DNA from: Alteromonas sp. M12 | Lineage (GTDB): Bacteria; Pseudomonadota; Gammaproteobacteria; Enterobacterales; Alteromonadaceae | Assembly: GCF_037478005.1 (NCBI RefSeq) | Contig: NZ_CP144164.1 | Coordinates: forward strand, 4,712,001 to 4,776,000 | Direction: 5' to 3' | Length of the DNA stretch: 64,000 bases | In this document: positions 45,979-55,090 of the stretch, in pieces | Numbering within the stretch: position 1 is the stretch's first letter | Layout: the number at the start of each line of letters is the position of its first letter | Notes under the pieces: generated by a model | Seen by the model: the letters and a program-made list of their open reading frames with translations, nothing else | What the model was told of the DNA's origin: nothing | Database searches by the model: none | Made by a program: the position numbers and the translations under genes

Positions 45979-46557
45979 ATGAATAAAATAGACCCGAATA
46001 AAACACTGCCCCAAATTCATCAACGAGAAATCGTCGCCAAAAGCGGTTTATTTCGTGTCGAACGCATAGATCTTGAATTTTCGAATGGCGCAACCCGTCA
46101 ATTTGAAAGGATGGCTGGTTCAGGCAGTGGTGCAGTAATGATAGTCCCTTTCATCGATTCTGAAACCCTTTTGCTTATCAGAGAGTACGCTGCTGGTACC
46201 CACTCTTATCAATTAGGCTTCCCTAAAGGCTTAATTGATCCTGGCGAGTCAGCTCTTGAAGCTGGTAATAGAGAGTTAAAAGAAGAAGCTGGATATGGCG
46301 CGAACGTGTTAAAAGAGGTGCATACTGTCAGTATGGCTCCGACTTTTTTTGATGCGAAAATGAATATTTTATTAGCTCAAGATCTATATGAATGCCGTTT
46401 AGAAGGGGATGAACCAGAACCTTTAGAGGTCATTCCATGGTCTATACACGAGCTAGACGCTTTACTGGCACGTGACGATTTTATCGAGGCTCGCTGTATC
46501 GCGGCTTTATTTTTAGTACAAAAATATTTGGCAAAAAATTCATCAGGGGAAAAATAA
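45979..46557 (+). CDS. nudE: ADP compounds hydrolase NudE, Nudix family
   Basis: A 192-residue Nudix hydrolase that cleaves ADP-ribose, diadenosine oligophosphates and NADH. The Nudix box is complete: GLIDPGESALEAGNRELKEE followed by AGY (near residues 85-107). QLGFPKG just before it and VSMAPTFFDAKMNILLA after it are as in E. coli NudE. The stop codon overlaps the cysQ start by 1 bp, so the two are one transcript. Confidence 0.95.
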   Translation: MNKIDPNKTLPQIHQREIVAKSGLFRVERIDLEFSNGATRQFERMAGSGSGAVMIVPFIDSETLLLIREYAAGTHSYQLGFPKGLIDPGESALEAGNRELKEEAGYGANVLKEVHTVSMAPTFFDAKMNILLAQDLYECRLEGDEPEPLEVIPWSIHELDALLARDDFIEARCIAALFLVQKYLAKNSSGEK

Positions 46558-47381
46558 TGGCTGTAGACCCTCGAAAAAATTTGTTAGAAATAGCTAAATT
46601 TGCGGCTAAAACCGCGGGCGAAGAAGTTTTAAAAATCTATGATAGTGGCGACTTCAAAGCATATGAAAAAGAAGACGAATCTCCAGTGACTTCTGCAGAT
46701 TACAAAGCTAATGAAATTATCATGGATATTTTGTTAAAAGAAACCCCCGACATTCCAATAATGTCAGAAGAAACCAATAACGGTGACTTGGCACAGCGCA
46801 AACATTGGCAGCGCTACTGGTTAATTGATCCTATTGACGGCACTCAAGAATTCATAGCACGCAGTGGCGATTTTGCAGTCAATATAGCGTTAATTGAAGA
46901 CAATGAACCTGTGTTAGGAGTTATCTATTGGCCGGCTGGAGAAACACTGTATTTCGCCAGCAAAGGACATGGCGCTTATAAATCTTGCTCACTAGAAAAC
47001 AATAAACAGATCCATGTACGTAAATTTGAAGAGCCTAAGACAGACGTAGTAATGATCGCCATTAGCCGACGTCAGCCGCGGGAAAGAATAATGAACCATA
47101 TGAGCGATATGCGTTCATATCAAACACTACCCTTAGGTAGTTGTTCTCTTAAAGCCTGCTTTATTGCAGAGGGGAAAGCAGACGTATTTTTACGAATTGG
47201 AGTGACTGGTGAATGGGATACCGGTGCTTCACAATGTATTGTAGAAGAAGCCGGTGGCTGTATACTTTCAGCTAACTTCCTACCACTTACTTATAACCGA
47301 CGAGATACGACTGATAATCCAGACTTCGTTGTTTTAGGGGATCATCAGGTAAATTGGCAAGAAATAGTCGAATATAAATAA
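46557..47381 (+). CDS. cysQ: 3'(2'),5'-bisphosphate nucleotidase CysQ
   Basis: A 274-residue inositol-monophosphatase-fold enzyme that hydrolyses phosphoadenosine phosphate (PAP), a by-product of sulfate activation. The metal-binding motifs are IMSEETNN, WLIDPIDGTQEFIARSGDF and GEWDTGASQCIVEEAGG. It is translationally coupled to nudE, as often seen in gammaproteobacteria. A YceI gene follows after 10 bp. Confidence 0.95.
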   Translation: MAVDPRKNLLEIAKFAAKTAGEEVLKIYDSGDFKAYEKEDESPVTSADYKANEIIMDILLKETPDIPIMSEETNNGDLAQRKHWQRYWLIDPIDGTQEFIARSGDFAVNIALIEDNEPVLGVIYWPAGETLYFASKGHGAYKSCSLENNKQIHVRKFEEPKTDVVMIAISRRQPRERIMNHMSDMRSYQTLPLGSCSLKACFIAEGKADVFLRIGVTGEWDTGASQCIVEEAGGCILSANFLPLTYNRRDTTDNPDFVVLGDHQVNWQEIVEYK

Positions 47382-47391
47382 GGAATAGCAA

Positions 47392-47970
47392 ATGAGAACA
47401 CATAGTCTTATAAGTTTTGCCATATGCTGTGCGGCATTTGGGTCATTTTCCCACGCAAGTTGGACCCTTGATAATGATTCATCAACAGTAAACTTTATCT
47501 CCACAAAGAATGAGCACATCAGCGAAATTCATAATTTTACCAAACTATCTGGCAAACTAAGTGATTCCGGCCAGCTTCAAGCAGCGGTGCAATTGAGTTC
47601 AGTAGAAACCAATATAGCCATTCGTAACGAGCGTATGCAGACATATCTTTTTGATGTGAAAAATACTCCAGAGGCAACGATCACAGCTCAACTACCCGAA
47701 TCAGTGATGGGCATGAGTGCAGGAACATCAGCAATGGTGACCCTTGATACGAATATTACGATCAAAGGCAAGTCTGCTCCTTATAGCGTTGAAATAAACA
47801 TTAGCAAAGATGATGATGATAGCTTCCACGCTACAACGGTTAAGCCGGTTCTAATTAAAGCAGCAAACCATGATTTAGATCCTGGCATTGCTAAGCTACA
47901 AGAACTTGCGGGCCTAAAGAGTATCGGGTTAACCGTTCCAATGACGTTTTCTGTGACATTCAATCAATAG
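47392..47970 (+). CDS. YceI family periplasmic lipid-binding-type protein
   Basis: A 192-residue exported protein with a Sec signal peptide (about 1-22, ending SHA). The lipocalin-like YceI barrel begins SWTLDNDSSTVNFISTKNEH; members bind isoprenoid-type amphiphiles, and some are induced by pH or stress. It starts 10 bp after cysQ, so it may be on the same transcript. A REP array begins 11 bp after the stop codon. Confidence 0.85.
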   Translation: MRTHSLISFAICCAAFGSFSHASWTLDNDSSTVNFISTKNEHISEIHNFTKLSGKLSDSGQLQAAVQLSSVETNIAIRNERMQTYLFDVKNTPEATITAQLPESVMGMSAGTSAMVTLDTNITIKGKSAPYSVEINISKDDDDSFHATTVKPVLIKAANHDLDPGIAKLQELAGLKSIGLTVPMTFSVTFNQ

Positions 47971-47980
47971 TCACCTGTAA

Positions 47981-48396
47981 CGCGGGACAAACGCTCCCGC
48001 CTAAAAACCTGTAGCACCGGATTTATCCCGTGAAAAGATAAGACAAAAACAATCCCAAGCGCGGTGCAAACGCTCCCGCCTAAAAAGCTGTAGTACGGGA
48101 TTTATCCCGTGAGAAGATAAGATAAAACCAATCCAAAACGGGGCAAACGCTCCCGCCTACAAGCCTGTAGCACGGGATTTATCCCGTGAGAAGATAAGAT
48201 AAAACCAATCCAAAACGGAGCAAACGCTCCCGCCTAAAAACCTGTAGTACGGGATTTATCCCGTGAAAAGATAAGATAAAACCAATCCGAAGCGCGGGAC
48301 AAACGCTCCCGCCTAAAAACCTGTAGCACCGGATTTATGCCGTGAAAAGATAAGATAAAACCAATCCAAAGCGCGGAGTAAACGCTCCTGCCTACA
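47981..48396. repeat. Tandem array of GTAG-headed REP palindromes (BIME-like), about 5.4 units
   Basis: Five units with a period of 77-79 bp (GTAG heads at 48011, 48090, 48167, 48244 and 48323) and a final part unit. Each has a minus-strand module, GTAGGCGGGAGCG-TTTG-TCCCGC, its head often decayed (CCTAAAAA instead of CCTAC), and a plus-strand module, GTAGCACGGGAT-TT-ATCCCGTG with an 8-bp stem. The linker is GAGAAGATAAGATAAAACCAATCC. The array occupies the whole gap between convergent yceI and yheU. Units differ by scattered substitutions; there are no unique spacers. Confidence 0.88.
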
Positions 48397-48398
48397 AT

Positions 48399-48617
48399 CT
48401 AATTTTGGATCTGCTCCTTGGTCACAATATTCACGCTTTCGTGTAATTCAGAATACTGTACAAAAGCTTGCCCCGACTTAAGTTGCATCATGACGTGATT
48501 AACTTTTTGTTCAAGATCATATTCCATTTCGCCGTAATCGGTTCCTTCTTGAAGAACAAAGGCTTCAACTAAATTGTTCAAGGTTTCTGGAGCAATGTCA
48601 CTTAAAGGAATAATCAT
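48399..48617 (-). CDS. yheU: YheU family protein (UPF0270)
   Basis: A 72-residue conserved protein of unknown function. [38 protein letters not shown] and the [10 protein letters not shown] end correspond line by line to E. coli YheU (72 residues). Its start overlaps the yheT stop codon by 4 bp. Its stop codon lies directly against the REP array. Confidence 0.94.
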   Translation of the reverse strand: MIIPLSDIAPETLNNLVEAFVLQEGTDYGEMEYDLEQKVNHVMMQLKSGQAFVQYSELHESVNIVTKEQIQN

Positions 48618-49657
48618 TCTTTAACACCTTTGTGGATTGAAAAGGGCGCAATAAAATCAGAAATACGTTTATGGAACCATATGTTGGGCTTCCAAGGAGT
48701 ACCTTGTAAAAATCCCACATGCCCGCCGGTGTCACTCAACTCCAATTGAACCGCCTCAGAAAGCTCGTGTTCTTTAGGTAAAACCGCCTCATTCATAAAG
48801 GGGTCATCAATAGAATGGAGAACCAAGGTGGGGGTTTCAATATGCTTGAGAAAACTAATTGCACTGCACTTTTGGTAATAATCTTCGGCATCAGCAAAGC
48901 CGTGTAATGGCGCGGTAACATTTTGATCAAAATCTCTAAAGTTTGCCAATTTGGCAACTTTTTTATCATCAATGGGAATCAAACCTTTATAGTCAATAAG
49001 TCGCATTTTTGAACGTAGGGTTTTCACCATACTTTTTAGCAAATAGCTTTGATACACTTTAGAAAAGCCATGGTTAATACTGTCAGCACATTCAGCCAAT
49101 TTAAATGGTGTAGAAACGGCTACCGCTGCTTTTAAAAATTTTTGCGCCGGCGTTTCCCCTAAGAACTTGAGTAGCATATTGGCACCCAATGAAAATCCGA
49201 TTGCCACTTTAGGTAAATCAGGAAATTTTTTATCCAACCAAGCCATAAAGTAACTAGCATCTTCAGTTTCACCTGAGTGATAAGCGCGAGGCGTGGTATT
49301 CAGCTCACCTCCACAACCACGAAAATGCATTAACACGGTTTGCCAACCTTGAGACTGCAATTCAGCCATAAGATCATTGGCATAATGAGATTTCACAGAG
49401 CCTTCTAAACCATGAAATAGCACCGCAATCCCTTTGTTATTTTCCGGTGATTCTGGCTGCCCCCAAACCACTTTTACGCTATCGCTGTCAGGCAGTTTCA
49501 GTTTTTCTACCCGTAAAGCTAAAGGACGACGACGCTGAATAAACCTTGGCCATAAGGTTTGAACATGACGGTTTTTAGCCCAAAACGGCGCTTTGAAATC
49601 ACTTCGTTTTATTCTATTTTTATTCGCTTCGGTGGCAAATTTATATTTATCGTTCAT
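48614..49657 (-). CDS. yheT: Alpha/beta hydrolase YheT
   Basis: A 347-residue cytoplasmic alpha/beta hydrolase. The family segments are [38 protein letters not shown], the nucleophile elbow [10 protein letters not shown] and the catalytic His in [10 protein letters not shown]. YheT-type enzymes are carboxylesterase-like, with unknown natural substrates. It overlaps its neighbours by 4 bp on each side in a yheS-TIGR02444-yheT-yheU operon. Confidence 0.93.
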   Translation of the reverse strand: MNDKYKFATEANKNRIKRSDFKAPFWAKNRHVQTLWPRFIQRRRPLALRVEKLKLPDSDSVKVVWGQPESPENNKGIAVLFHGLEGSVKSHYANDLMAELQSQGWQTVLMHFRGCGGELNTTPRAYHSGETEDASYFMAWLDKKFPDLPKVAIGFSLGANMLLKFLGETPAQKFLKAAVAVSTPFKLAECADSINHGFSKVYQSYLLKSMVKTLRSKMRLIDYKGLIPIDDKKVAKLANFRDFDQNVTAPLHGFADAEDYYQKCSAISFLKHIETPTLVLHSIDDPFMNEAVLPKEHELSEAVQLELSDTGGHVGFLQGTPWKPNIWFHKRISDFIAPFSIHKGVKE

Positions 49658-50142
49658 ATCTCAAGATTAGTTTGATTACTAGAAATTGTGGCGGCCAGTT
49701 GTTCCACTATACACTTTAAATCAGCAGTATCTAGGGATTCAAGGGAGTCTAAATAATGGTAAAAATTAGATTTTCTTTTGGCATCTAGATTATGCTGATT
49801 GCAAAAACTGATAATCAGTGTTTGTTGTTGTTTTTCAGCTTCCAATTCCTGCTCTAACAGTTTTGCGTAAGTATTTGGCTTGTTCGTTTTGGCATCTATT
49901 CGTAAACGCCTAATGGTTTCCACTTGTGCGACTGAAGGGGCAATAAATTCTGATAACTCAACAAATTGAGATGAGCTTACCTGTCGATTATGGGTATCGA
50001 GATATGCACATATTAGCAGCAGATTTACGTTCATAGAGTATTCATTCTGCAGTTGCAGAGTTAAACGTTTTACTTCCGATTTAGCATAATGACGTAAAGA
50101 AAACTGCCAAAAATCCTCAGCTAACCAATTGTTGTTCATCAA
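49654..50142 (-). CDS. TIGR02444 family protein
   Basis: A 162-residue conserved protein of unknown function, recognised by WLAEDFWQFSLRHYAKSEVK near the start and VNLLLICAYLDTH. It is largely helical and without membrane segments. It overlaps yheS by 26 bp and yheT by 4 bp, so its translation is coupled to both. Such placement suggests a shared role, possibly at the ribosome or membrane, but this is not known. Confidence 0.82.
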   Translation of the reverse strand: MMNNNWLAEDFWQFSLRHYAKSEVKRLTLQLQNEYSMNVNLLLICAYLDTHNRQVSSSQFVELSEFIAPSVAQVETIRRLRIDAKTNKPNTYAKLLEQELEAEKQQQTLIISFCNQHNLDAKRKSNFYHYLDSLESLDTADLKCIVEQLAATISSNQTNLEI

Positions 50143-52051
50143 ATTCCTGTTGTTTTAATTCGAGCTCTTCTTGAGCCTCCATCCACAGTATTTCGGCCTC
50201 TTCTAAGTCTCCTTTTATATTGCCCTGCTCAAGTAACAACTGTTTCAATTTTGCCTTGTTTTCATCAAGATAGAGATCAACATCAGTGAGTTCCGACTCG
50301 ACTTTTGCAAGCTTCTCAGAACACTGATTCATCTTCTTTTCGGCGCTTTGAATTGCTTTACGCAATCCTTGTGTAGCTTGCCTAAACTCAGCTTCTAGTC
50401 GCTTTGTGTTCTTCCGATCAAATTTGTTCTCTACAGGTTTAGCCGTTGAAGAATCTATATTCTTATTCGCGCTTTTCTGGCTAGCATCCTTTAATAACCA
50501 ATCGCGATAGTCTTCTAGATCACCATCAAAGGGCTGCACCTTGCCGCTATCCACTAAATAAAAATCATCGCAAACTGAAGTGAGTAGGAAACGATCATGA
50601 GAAACTAACACCATTGCCCCTTCAAAGCTCTGCAACGCGATATTAAGAGCATGGCGCATTTCAAGATCCAAGTGGTTGGTAGGCTCATCCAATAACAAAA
50701 GATTCGGTTTTTGATACACCAATAAGGCGAGAACCAAACGCGCTTTTTCGCCACCAGACATAGGCTCAACTTTTCCTAATGCCTGATCACCATGAAATCC
50801 AAAGCCGCCTAAAAAATCCCGTAATGCCTGTTCAGGGGCAAGTTTATCGAGTCGATAAAGATGATCTAACGCACTATCTTGAGGTCGCAAAAATTCAAGC
50901 TGATGCTGTGCAAAATAGCCAATGCTCAGCCCCGCAGATGTCATATATTCACCGCTCATTGGCGTTTTTTCGTTTGCCAACAATTTAATTAAGGTCGATT
51001 TACCTGCGCCATTTCGTCCTAACAATCCAATTCGACTGCCTGGGACCAAATTCAGATGTAAACTATCAATAATCACAGTGTCATCGTAACCCACTTGCAC
51101 TTGTTCCATTTTTACCAATGGATTAGGTAATTTAGGTGGGGCAAAAAACTCAAATGAAAACTGCGATTGCGCATGGGCTGGCAGCAAATCTTCCATTTTC
51201 TCTAATTGTTTAATCCGACTTTGCGCCTGCTTTGCTTTGCTAGCTTTAGCCTTGAAGCGATTAATGAATGATTCAAGATGAGCGACTTTCGCTTGTTGCT
51301 TTTGATATTCCAAATCTTGTAGGCGTAATCGTTCTGCACGCTGACGCTCGAAAGACGCGTAGTTTCCGGTGTAACTAATCAGCTTTTGGCTTTCCACACT
51401 GAGTATTTCATTCACCGTATTATCAAGAAAAGATTTATCATGTGATATAAGAATCAATGTTCCTGTATATCTTGTTAGCCATCTTTCTAGCCAAATAACC
51501 GCATCTAAATCCAAGTGGTTGGTAGGTTCATCAAGTAGCAGCAAATCAGAATGACATAGCAATGCTTGAGCAAGGTTAAGACGCATTCTCCAGCCACCTG
51601 AAAAGTCAGTGACTGGTTTTGTAATTTGATGGTGACTAAAGCCTAGGCCAGCCAGAATGGTCGCGGCTCGAGATTCGATATCATAAGCCCCAGCGTGTTC
51701 CAATTGACCATGTAGCAAGGCAATTTTTTCACCATCATGATTTTCTTCAGCCGTTGCCAACTTCTGTTGTAATTGTCGATACAGCAAATCACCATCAATT
51801 ACGTAGTCTATCGCACTGCGATTTGACGCTGGAGTTTCCTGGGCCACCGACACAATTTGCCAATTTTTGGGTAATTGACAATCCCCCGCATCAGGATGTA
51901 ACTCCTGTCGTAGCAAGGCAAATAAGCTAGACTTACCACAGCCATTAGAACCAATAAGCCCCACTTTGTGGCCTGGATAAATAGTCGCAGATGCGTGTTC
52001 GAGGAGGACTTTACTGCCTCGCAATAAAATCAGATCTGAAATTTGAATCAT
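50117..52051 (-). CDS. yheS: ABC-F family ATPase YheS
   Basis: A 644-residue soluble ABC-F protein, likely binding the ribosomal E site. It has two ABC domains with Walker A motifs (GSNGCGKSS and GRNGAGKST), signature motifs DFSGGWRMRLNLAQ and PMSGGEKARLVLA, Walker B LLLLDEPTNHLDL in both, an intervening linker arm (about 235-310) rich in Lys and Ala, and a C-terminal coiled coil (about 555-635). First gene of a four-gene operon on the minus strand. Confidence 0.95.
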   Translation of the reverse strand: MIQISDLILLRGSKVLLEHASATIYPGHKVGLIGSNGCGKSSLFALLRQELHPDAGDCQLPKNWQIVSVAQETPASNRSAIDYVIDGDLLYRQLQQKLATAEENHDGEKIALLHGQLEHAGAYDIESRAATILAGLGFSHHQITKPVTDFSGGWRMRLNLAQALLCHSDLLLLDEPTNHLDLDAVIWLERWLTRYTGTLILISHDKSFLDNTVNEILSVESQKLISYTGNYASFERQRAERLRLQDLEYQKQQAKVAHLESFINRFKAKASKAKQAQSRIKQLEKMEDLLPAHAQSQFSFEFFAPPKLPNPLVKMEQVQVGYDDTVIIDSLHLNLVPGSRIGLLGRNGAGKSTLIKLLANEKTPMSGEYMTSAGLSIGYFAQHQLEFLRPQDSALDHLYRLDKLAPEQALRDFLGGFGFHGDQALGKVEPMSGGEKARLVLALLVYQKPNLLLLDEPTNHLDLEMRHALNIALQSFEGAMVLVSHDRFLLTSVCDDFYLVDSGKVQPFDGDLEDYRDWLLKDASQKSANKNIDSSTAKPVENKFDRKNTKRLEAEFRQATQGLRKAIQSAEKKMNQCSEKLAKVESELTDVDLYLDENKAKLKQLLLEQGNIKGDLEEAEILWMEAQEELELKQQEFDEQQLVS

Positions 52052-52168
52052 TTACGAAGAATACTAATCAAATTAGTTGAATTGGCGTATTATATACTTA
52101 TACCGCTTGAAATTGCGCGTTTGTGCACAACTGAAAAGCTAATTATTCCATTCAAGTAGCAGATATCA

Positions 52169-52372
52169 ATGACTAACAAAACTAAGAAACGCTTTGTCGC
52201 CGGTGCTATATGTCCAAAGTGTAAAGCGCAAGATACAATAATGCTGTTTTTCGAAAACAATGTCGAAAAGCTCGCCTGTGTAGAATGTGACTACACAGAA
52301 TCACAAACTGAAAAGCAAGTTGACTCAGCCAAACGGCAAAATGAAAGCGTGATTGGTGTTTTCAAACCTTAA
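52169..52372 (+). CDS. yheV: YheV family putative zinc-ribbon protein
   Basis: A 67-residue protein with one four-cysteine zinc ribbon: CPKC at residues 15-18 and CVEC near 37-40. KRFVAGAICPKC is the family signature. Function unknown. It is divergent from yheS. In E. coli yheV lies near kefB and slyD/slyX; here slyX is 0.4 kb away on the other strand. Confidence 0.88.
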   Translation: MTNKTKKRFVAGAICPKCKAQDTIMLFFENNVEKLACVECDYTESQTEKQVDSAKRQNESVIGVFKP

Positions 52373-52760
52373 ACGCATATTCGCGATTAGCTGCCTATGG
52401 AAAATTGCGAATTCCACGAGATAGGTTTGGAAGGTCAAACCAAAAGGTCGAGGGTGTAGACACTTGAAGGCAGCAGTGGCAATCGTCGCAGCGCATTAAA
52501 TTTGAAGCTCCTCATCCGCAACATTCAACTCAATCCCTGATTATGCGGCTCTACATCTTACGGGTAAGAGCATAAACAAGTTAACTTTGCGGCAATTGAA
52601 GTTAGTAACATGGTCTGGTGCATTTACGTACTTAAGTAAATCACCTAACAAGCCAATGTTGTTCAGCAAACTGGCTTGAGGGAAATGGTGAATTAGTTAG
52701 AAACTGAGATAAACAAGATTCGATAATCAGCGCAACAACGAACCTTGTTTATAGGCAACT
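52373..52760. other. yheV-slyX intergenic region, 388 bp
   Basis: No open reading frame longer than trivial length and no clear palindrome with a T-run. The base composition is less AT-rich than nearby gaps, and fragments of frame interrupted by stops resemble decayed coding sequence, but no family could be named. It separates the convergent yheV and slyX genes. Confidence 0.4.
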
Positions 52761-52976
52761 CTAATAATGAGGTGGCGGTGCTTCTTCACTGGAATCAGCA
52801 ATATTTGACGGCTCAATCTGCTTCATTCTTTCGGTCATGTGTTTCAATTGAAATGCCATTCTATCAATTTGAATCTGCTGATCTGCGAGCGCTTTATTAA
52901 GTTGTTCTATGGTGTCTTCTTGAAACGCTAACTGCGTTTGCAGATGCGCTATTTCACTGTGTAAATCGGTACTCAT
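52761..52976 (-). CDS. slyX: SlyX family protein
   Basis: A 71-residue coiled-coil protein of unknown function ending in the family tail SSEEAPPPHY. The core QTQLAFQEDTIEQLNKALADQQ matches E. coli SlyX (72 residues). The ATG at 52976 was preferred: a frame open 16 codons further upstream would overlap the WD40 gene and add unrelated residues. It follows the WD40 gene by 7 bp on the same strand. Confidence 0.9.
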   Translation of the reverse strand: MSTDLHSEIAHLQTQLAFQEDTIEQLNKALADQQIQIDRMAFQLKHMTERMKQIEPSNIADSSEEAPPPHY

Positions 52977-52983
52977 TGTTTTA

Positions 52984-54003
52984 CTAATCTTCCTGTTCAA
53001 ATGGCCAATACTCGGCCAGCCCACTGCTACTTTCAGATAATAGCTGATTATTTTGATTGAAGCTCACAGCATACACTACCGCACTTTGTGGTTGCGTACC
53101 CTCCTTAGGGGTGACACGCCACTCTTGTACTTCACTGCCGGTCGCCACTGACCAAAGGTTTAACGCTCTGCCTGGTGATCCTGTGGCTAAATATTTTCCG
53201 TCTTCGGAAAACGTGGCGACACTGAATATTTTTTGGCGCTGTATATAAGATAATTGACTTATCTCTTCACCTGTTTGCACGTTCCAAATTCTTGCCCCGC
53301 GCTTGCTGTCTGCGGTGAATGCATAACGACCTAAATCATCTAACGCGACCTTAGTGACGCGACTTGAATGAGTGAAACGGTGTATCACTTGCCCGCTGCG
53401 AGTATCCCACAGGTAGGCAACATAGTCGTTGCCACCGGTCAGTGCGTAAAACCCATTTGGCGAAATATCAACACTATTTATTTTTTCTTGGTGTCCCAGA
53501 AACTCGAGGCGGCGTCCTGTGGCAGGTTCGAAAAACATGGCTTTTCCGTTACCTCGACCGACTAAAACACCACGGCCATTGTTGCTCACAGCAATATCGC
53601 GAACACTTGCTTCATCTATTCGCCAAAAACCTTCAGGTTCACCAGTGGATAGATTCCAAAGTGCAAAAGCTTCTCTATCGGCGGTCACCACATAACTGCT
53701 ATCAGCAGCTATATGCACTATGCCAACGGTATTATTAACATGGCCTTCTTCTTGGTGACTCCACTTATATTTTTCTGTTTGTTCAACTAAATCCCAAACT
53801 AGAATTCCCTGTTGTGCTGTAGAGACTACCGCCAACTTACTATCCGCAGAAATATCTGCCGCATAAGTGCCTTCAATAGCATGTCGAATAGATTTATCAG
53901 GCTCACTGATCACGCCACTGCATGCGCTCAGTGCAAAAATACAGACTATCCAAATTAATTTAAATCGGTTTTGCAAAATTATTCGGTCCACAGTTTTGTG
54001 CAT
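52984..54003 (-). CDS. WD40-repeat lipoprotein
   Basis: A 339-residue predicted lipoprotein: signal peptide with lipobox ALSAC (Cys28), then a WD40-type beta propeller with about six to seven blades (ADISADSKLAVVSTAQQGILVWDL; VDISPNGFYALTGGNDYVAYLWD; SEDGKYLATGSPGRALNLWSV). It should be a periplasmic, membrane-anchored binding scaffold, reminiscent in fold of BamB-type propellers though of a different repeat class. It is upstream of slyX by 7 bp and divergent from fkpA, so periplasmic protein folding or envelope assembly is a fair guess. Function not established. Confidence 0.85.
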   Translation of the reverse strand: MHKTVDRIILQNRFKLIWIVCIFALSACSGVISEPDKSIRHAIEGTYAADISADSKLAVVSTAQQGILVWDLVEQTEKYKWSHQEEGHVNNTVGIVHIAADSSYVVTADREAFALWNLSTGEPEGFWRIDEASVRDIAVSNNGRGVLVGRGNGKAMFFEPATGRRLEFLGHQEKINSVDISPNGFYALTGGNDYVAYLWDTRSGQVIHRFTHSSRVTKVALDDLGRYAFTADSKRGARIWNVQTGEEISQLSYIQRQKIFSVATFSEDGKYLATGSPGRALNLWSVATGSEVQEWRVTPKEGTQPQSAVVYAVSFNQNNQLLSESSSGLAEYWPFEQED

Positions 54004-54289
54004 ACTGTCTATTCAAGTTTGTGTATTAGGTCAGTTCGTTTAGTATATACCCAAGTCACCTTAAAATGCGCGTTTCACAACGAGAGGTAAGGTTAATAGC
54101 TTACAATATAGTGGTTATTGCATCTGTTTTCCTGTCGTTTGTTGCTAGCAAGTTTATCCAGATAGATTTAAACTGCCCCGCAAATATTTTTGAGGACGTT
54201 GGACTTCTGCCCAACTTTAAAAAGACGCATTTGGACTTTTTGCTTGTGGAAATAAGCAAATTGATTTTTAGAAATTTTGGAGAAATTGA

Positions 54290-55021
54290 ATGAAAAAGGC
54301 AGCTATTGCATTTGTCGTCGCTTCTGTTTTCGGCATAACTGCTTGTCAACAAAAAGCCGACCCGTTACAGATTGAAGAAGTTAAATTCACATCCGCAGAA
54401 GAAGAACAGGCTTATGCGTTTGGCGCAAGCGTAGGTGGTTTTGTTGAGCAACGTTTAGCCGCTCAAGAAAGTATGGGCGTTGAACTTGATAGAGCACTAA
54501 TTTTGAAAGGCTTTGCAGCAGCCATGCAAGCACAATCTCAATTGGAACAAGGCGAAATTCAAAAATTGAATGCAGACATTGATAAAGCAATGCAAGCAGG
54601 TCAATTGCTACTAGCAGAGAAAAATATCGAAAAAGGCAAACAGTGGTTAGCTGAAAATGCCAAGAAAGAAAACGTCACTGAGACTGAGTCAGGCTTACAA
54701 TATGAAGTTCTGATTTCCTCAGAAGGCGATAGCCCTTCAGCTGAAGATACTGTTCAAGTACATTACCGTGGTACTTTATTAGATGGTACTGAATTTGATT
54801 CGTCTTATAGCCGAGGTGAACCTGCTACTTTCCCACTTAACCGTGTGATTTCTGGTTGGACTGAAGGTGTGCAGTTAATGACTGTTGGTTCTAAATATAA
54901 ATTTTATATTCCATCAGAACTTGCTTATGGCGAACGTGCTACAGGTAAAATCACACCAAACTCAACACTTATTTTCGAAGTTGAGTTGCTGGATATCTTA
55001 AATAAAGAAGCCGTTGAATAA
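54290..55021 (+). CDS. fkpA: FKBP-type peptidyl-prolyl isomerase FkpA, lipoprotein-type
   Basis: A 243-residue periplasmic prolyl isomerase and chaperone. The signal ends in a lipobox ITAC (Cys19), so unlike soluble E. coli FkpA it is probably membrane-anchored. The N-terminal dimerisation helices (about 35-130) are followed by the FKBP domain (about 140-240): [36 protein letters not shown] and [31 protein letters not shown] strong terminator follows. The 286-bp upstream gap holds the divergent promoters with the WD40 lipoprotein. Confidence 0.95.
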   Translation: MKKAAIAFVVASVFGITACQQKADPLQIEEVKFTSAEEEQAYAFGASVGGFVEQRLAAQESMGVELDRALILKGFAAAMQAQSQLEQGEIQKLNADIDKAMQAGQLLLAEKNIEKGKQWLAENAKKENVTETESGLQYEVLISSEGDSPSAEDTVQVHYRGTLLDGTEFDSSYSRGEPATFPLNRVISGWTEGVQLMTVGSKYKFYIPSELAYGERATGKITPNSTLIFEVELLDILNKEAVE

Positions 55022-55050
55022 TAGAATATTCCTATTAGGTTAAATACATA

Positions 55051-55090
55051 AAAAAGCCGGAAGTCATTTTGACTTCCGGCTTTATTTTTT
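55051..55090 (+). terminator. Rho-independent terminator of fkpA
   Basis: Long stem AAAGCCGGAAGTCA/TGACTTCCGGCTTT with a short T loop, followed by ATTTTTT, about 30 bp after the stop codon. Confidence 0.93.

Noticed and set aside
47981..48396. CRISPR array
   Set aside because: The period is 77-79 bp and the sequence between palindromes is itself repeated; there are no unique spacers and no cas genes.
54066..54293. A 75-codon plus-strand frame whose end overlaps the fkpA start by 4 bp
   Set aside because: No ribosome site, AT-driven composition and no recognisable family; it occupies the fkpA promoter region. The overlap is likely chance.
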